Source: Armatimonadota bacterium
GTDB taxonomy: Bacteria; Armatimonadota; Fimbriimonadia; Fimbriimonadales; Fimbriimonadaceae
Length of the DNA: 5,201 bases
Direction: 5' to 3'
Assembly: GCA_003516955.1 (NCBI GenBank)
Contig: DPBN01000173.1
Coordinates: 1 to 5,201, forward strand
Positions 4,829-5,201 of this stretch are shown piece after piece. The stretch's first letter is position 1. The number at the start of each line of letters is the position of its first letter. The translations under genes were made by a program, and so were the position numbers. Under the pieces are notes generated by a model. The model was given only the letters and a program-made list of their open reading frames with translations, was not told where the DNA came from and ran no database searches.

Positions 4829-5201
4829 ATGCTGACAACCCTCGTCTTGGCCGCGGCCTTGGCGCCGCCCGTGAACTGGATCGACGGCGATCGCGACCTC
4901 GACGCCACGGCTTGGACCGCCGTGGGCCTCGAGTCGGCCGTCAACTTCGACGTCTCGGGCATCCCGTTCCGAAAGGGCCTCCGCGTGTCCTTCCGCTCCG
5001 TGCCGGGCGCCACTCCGTGGAGCATCCAGCTCGGCCGGCTCGTGGACCATCCGGTGCGGAGCGGCGACACGATCTACTTCCGGGCATGGCTCCGCAGCCC
5101 GCAGCGATGCCCGACCACGTTCATCTTCGAGCAAGCCTCGGAGCCGTACACCAAGTTCCTCTCGGCGATAGCGAACCCCGGTCCCGAGTGGCGGGGGGTT
5201 C
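4829..5201 (+). CDS. Probable exported protein with carbohydrate-binding-module-like N-terminus, 3'-truncated by window edge
   Basis: An open frame of 124 codons runs off the right edge. Residues 1-12 (MLTTLVLAAALA) look like a short signal peptide with an ALA-type cleavage site, though it lacks the usual N-terminal basic residues and is short for a signal. The mature part is beta-rich and aromatic: W17, W29, W64, then GDTIYFRAWLRSP (79-91) and FIFEQASEPYTKFLS (98-112) followed by GPEW (118-121). That order (GD-x-x-x-F-x-A-W/R-x-R, then a VxFEQ..PPYTKSLS-like strand, then GPEW) recalls the CBM4/9-type modules found at the N-terminus of bacterial GH10 xylanases and related secreted hydrolases. 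I infer a secreted polysaccharide-binding protein, possibly an enzyme whose catalytic domain lies beyond the window. ATG 4829 is the only start available: an in-frame TAG is at 4805-4807 and GAGGTG is five bases upstream. Gene reality is strong; function is tentative. Confidence 0.75.
   Translation, partial: MLTTLVLAAALAPPVNWIDGDRDLDATAWTAVGLESAVNFDVSGIPFRKGLRVSFRSVPGATPWSIQLGRLVDHPVRSGDTIYFRAWLRSPQRCPTTFIFEQASEPYTKFLSAIANPGPEWRGV

Noticed and set aside
1..5201. tRNA or rRNA genes, CRISPR repeats, insertion-sequence ends, direct repeats
   Set aside because: Reading through by eye, I saw no tRNA-like cloverleaf, no regularly spaced repeats, no transposase motifs and no terminal inverted repeats. 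Almost the entire window is accounted for by coding sequence.

Overview
The window is a compact, high-GC bacterial segment (about two thirds G+C by eye) with dense gene packing, TTG and GTG starts, and Shine-Dalgarno sequences of the form GAGGTGG. The enzyme set (undecaprenyl-phosphate chemistry and a secreted carbohydrate-binding-like protein) fits a didermal or otherwise envelope-rich free-living bacterium. The gene content and wording of several proteins remind me of Armatimonadota/Fimbriimonadia, but this is an impression from memory and not something the sequence proves.

Left and centre (1-4366, + strand): five genes run head to tail and every junction overlaps, so this looks like one transcription unit with translational coupling. 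In order they are a dCMP deaminase (5' end outside the window), a MraY/WecA-type undecaprenyl-phosphate sugar-1-phosphate transferase, a non-hydrolysing UDP-GlcNAc 2-epimerase (WecB), undecaprenyl-pyrophosphate phosphatase (UppP/BacA) and peptidyl-tRNA hydrolase (Pth). The three middle genes form a logical set: WecB makes UDP-ManNAc from UDP-GlcNAc, the transferase loads a sugar phosphate onto undecaprenyl phosphate, and UppP regenerates that lipid carrier after use. The flanking dCMP deaminase and Pth are housekeeping enzymes with no obvious link to polysaccharide synthesis.

Right (4351-5201): a small minus-strand gene with lamin-tail-like sequence character converges on pth and overlaps its end by 16 bases. 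Past a 112-base divergent intergenic region, a plus-strand gene begins that encodes a probable exported protein with a carbohydrate-binding-module-like N-terminus; it runs off the right edge.

The most unusual object is the sugar-phosphate transferase. Its reading frame begins with a textbook lipoprotein signal (lipobox LAGC) and a roughly 90-residue beta-rich domain placed directly before the first membrane helix, and several family-signature residues of the transferase core are replaced. No mobile element, CRISPR array, tRNA or rRNA was seen.
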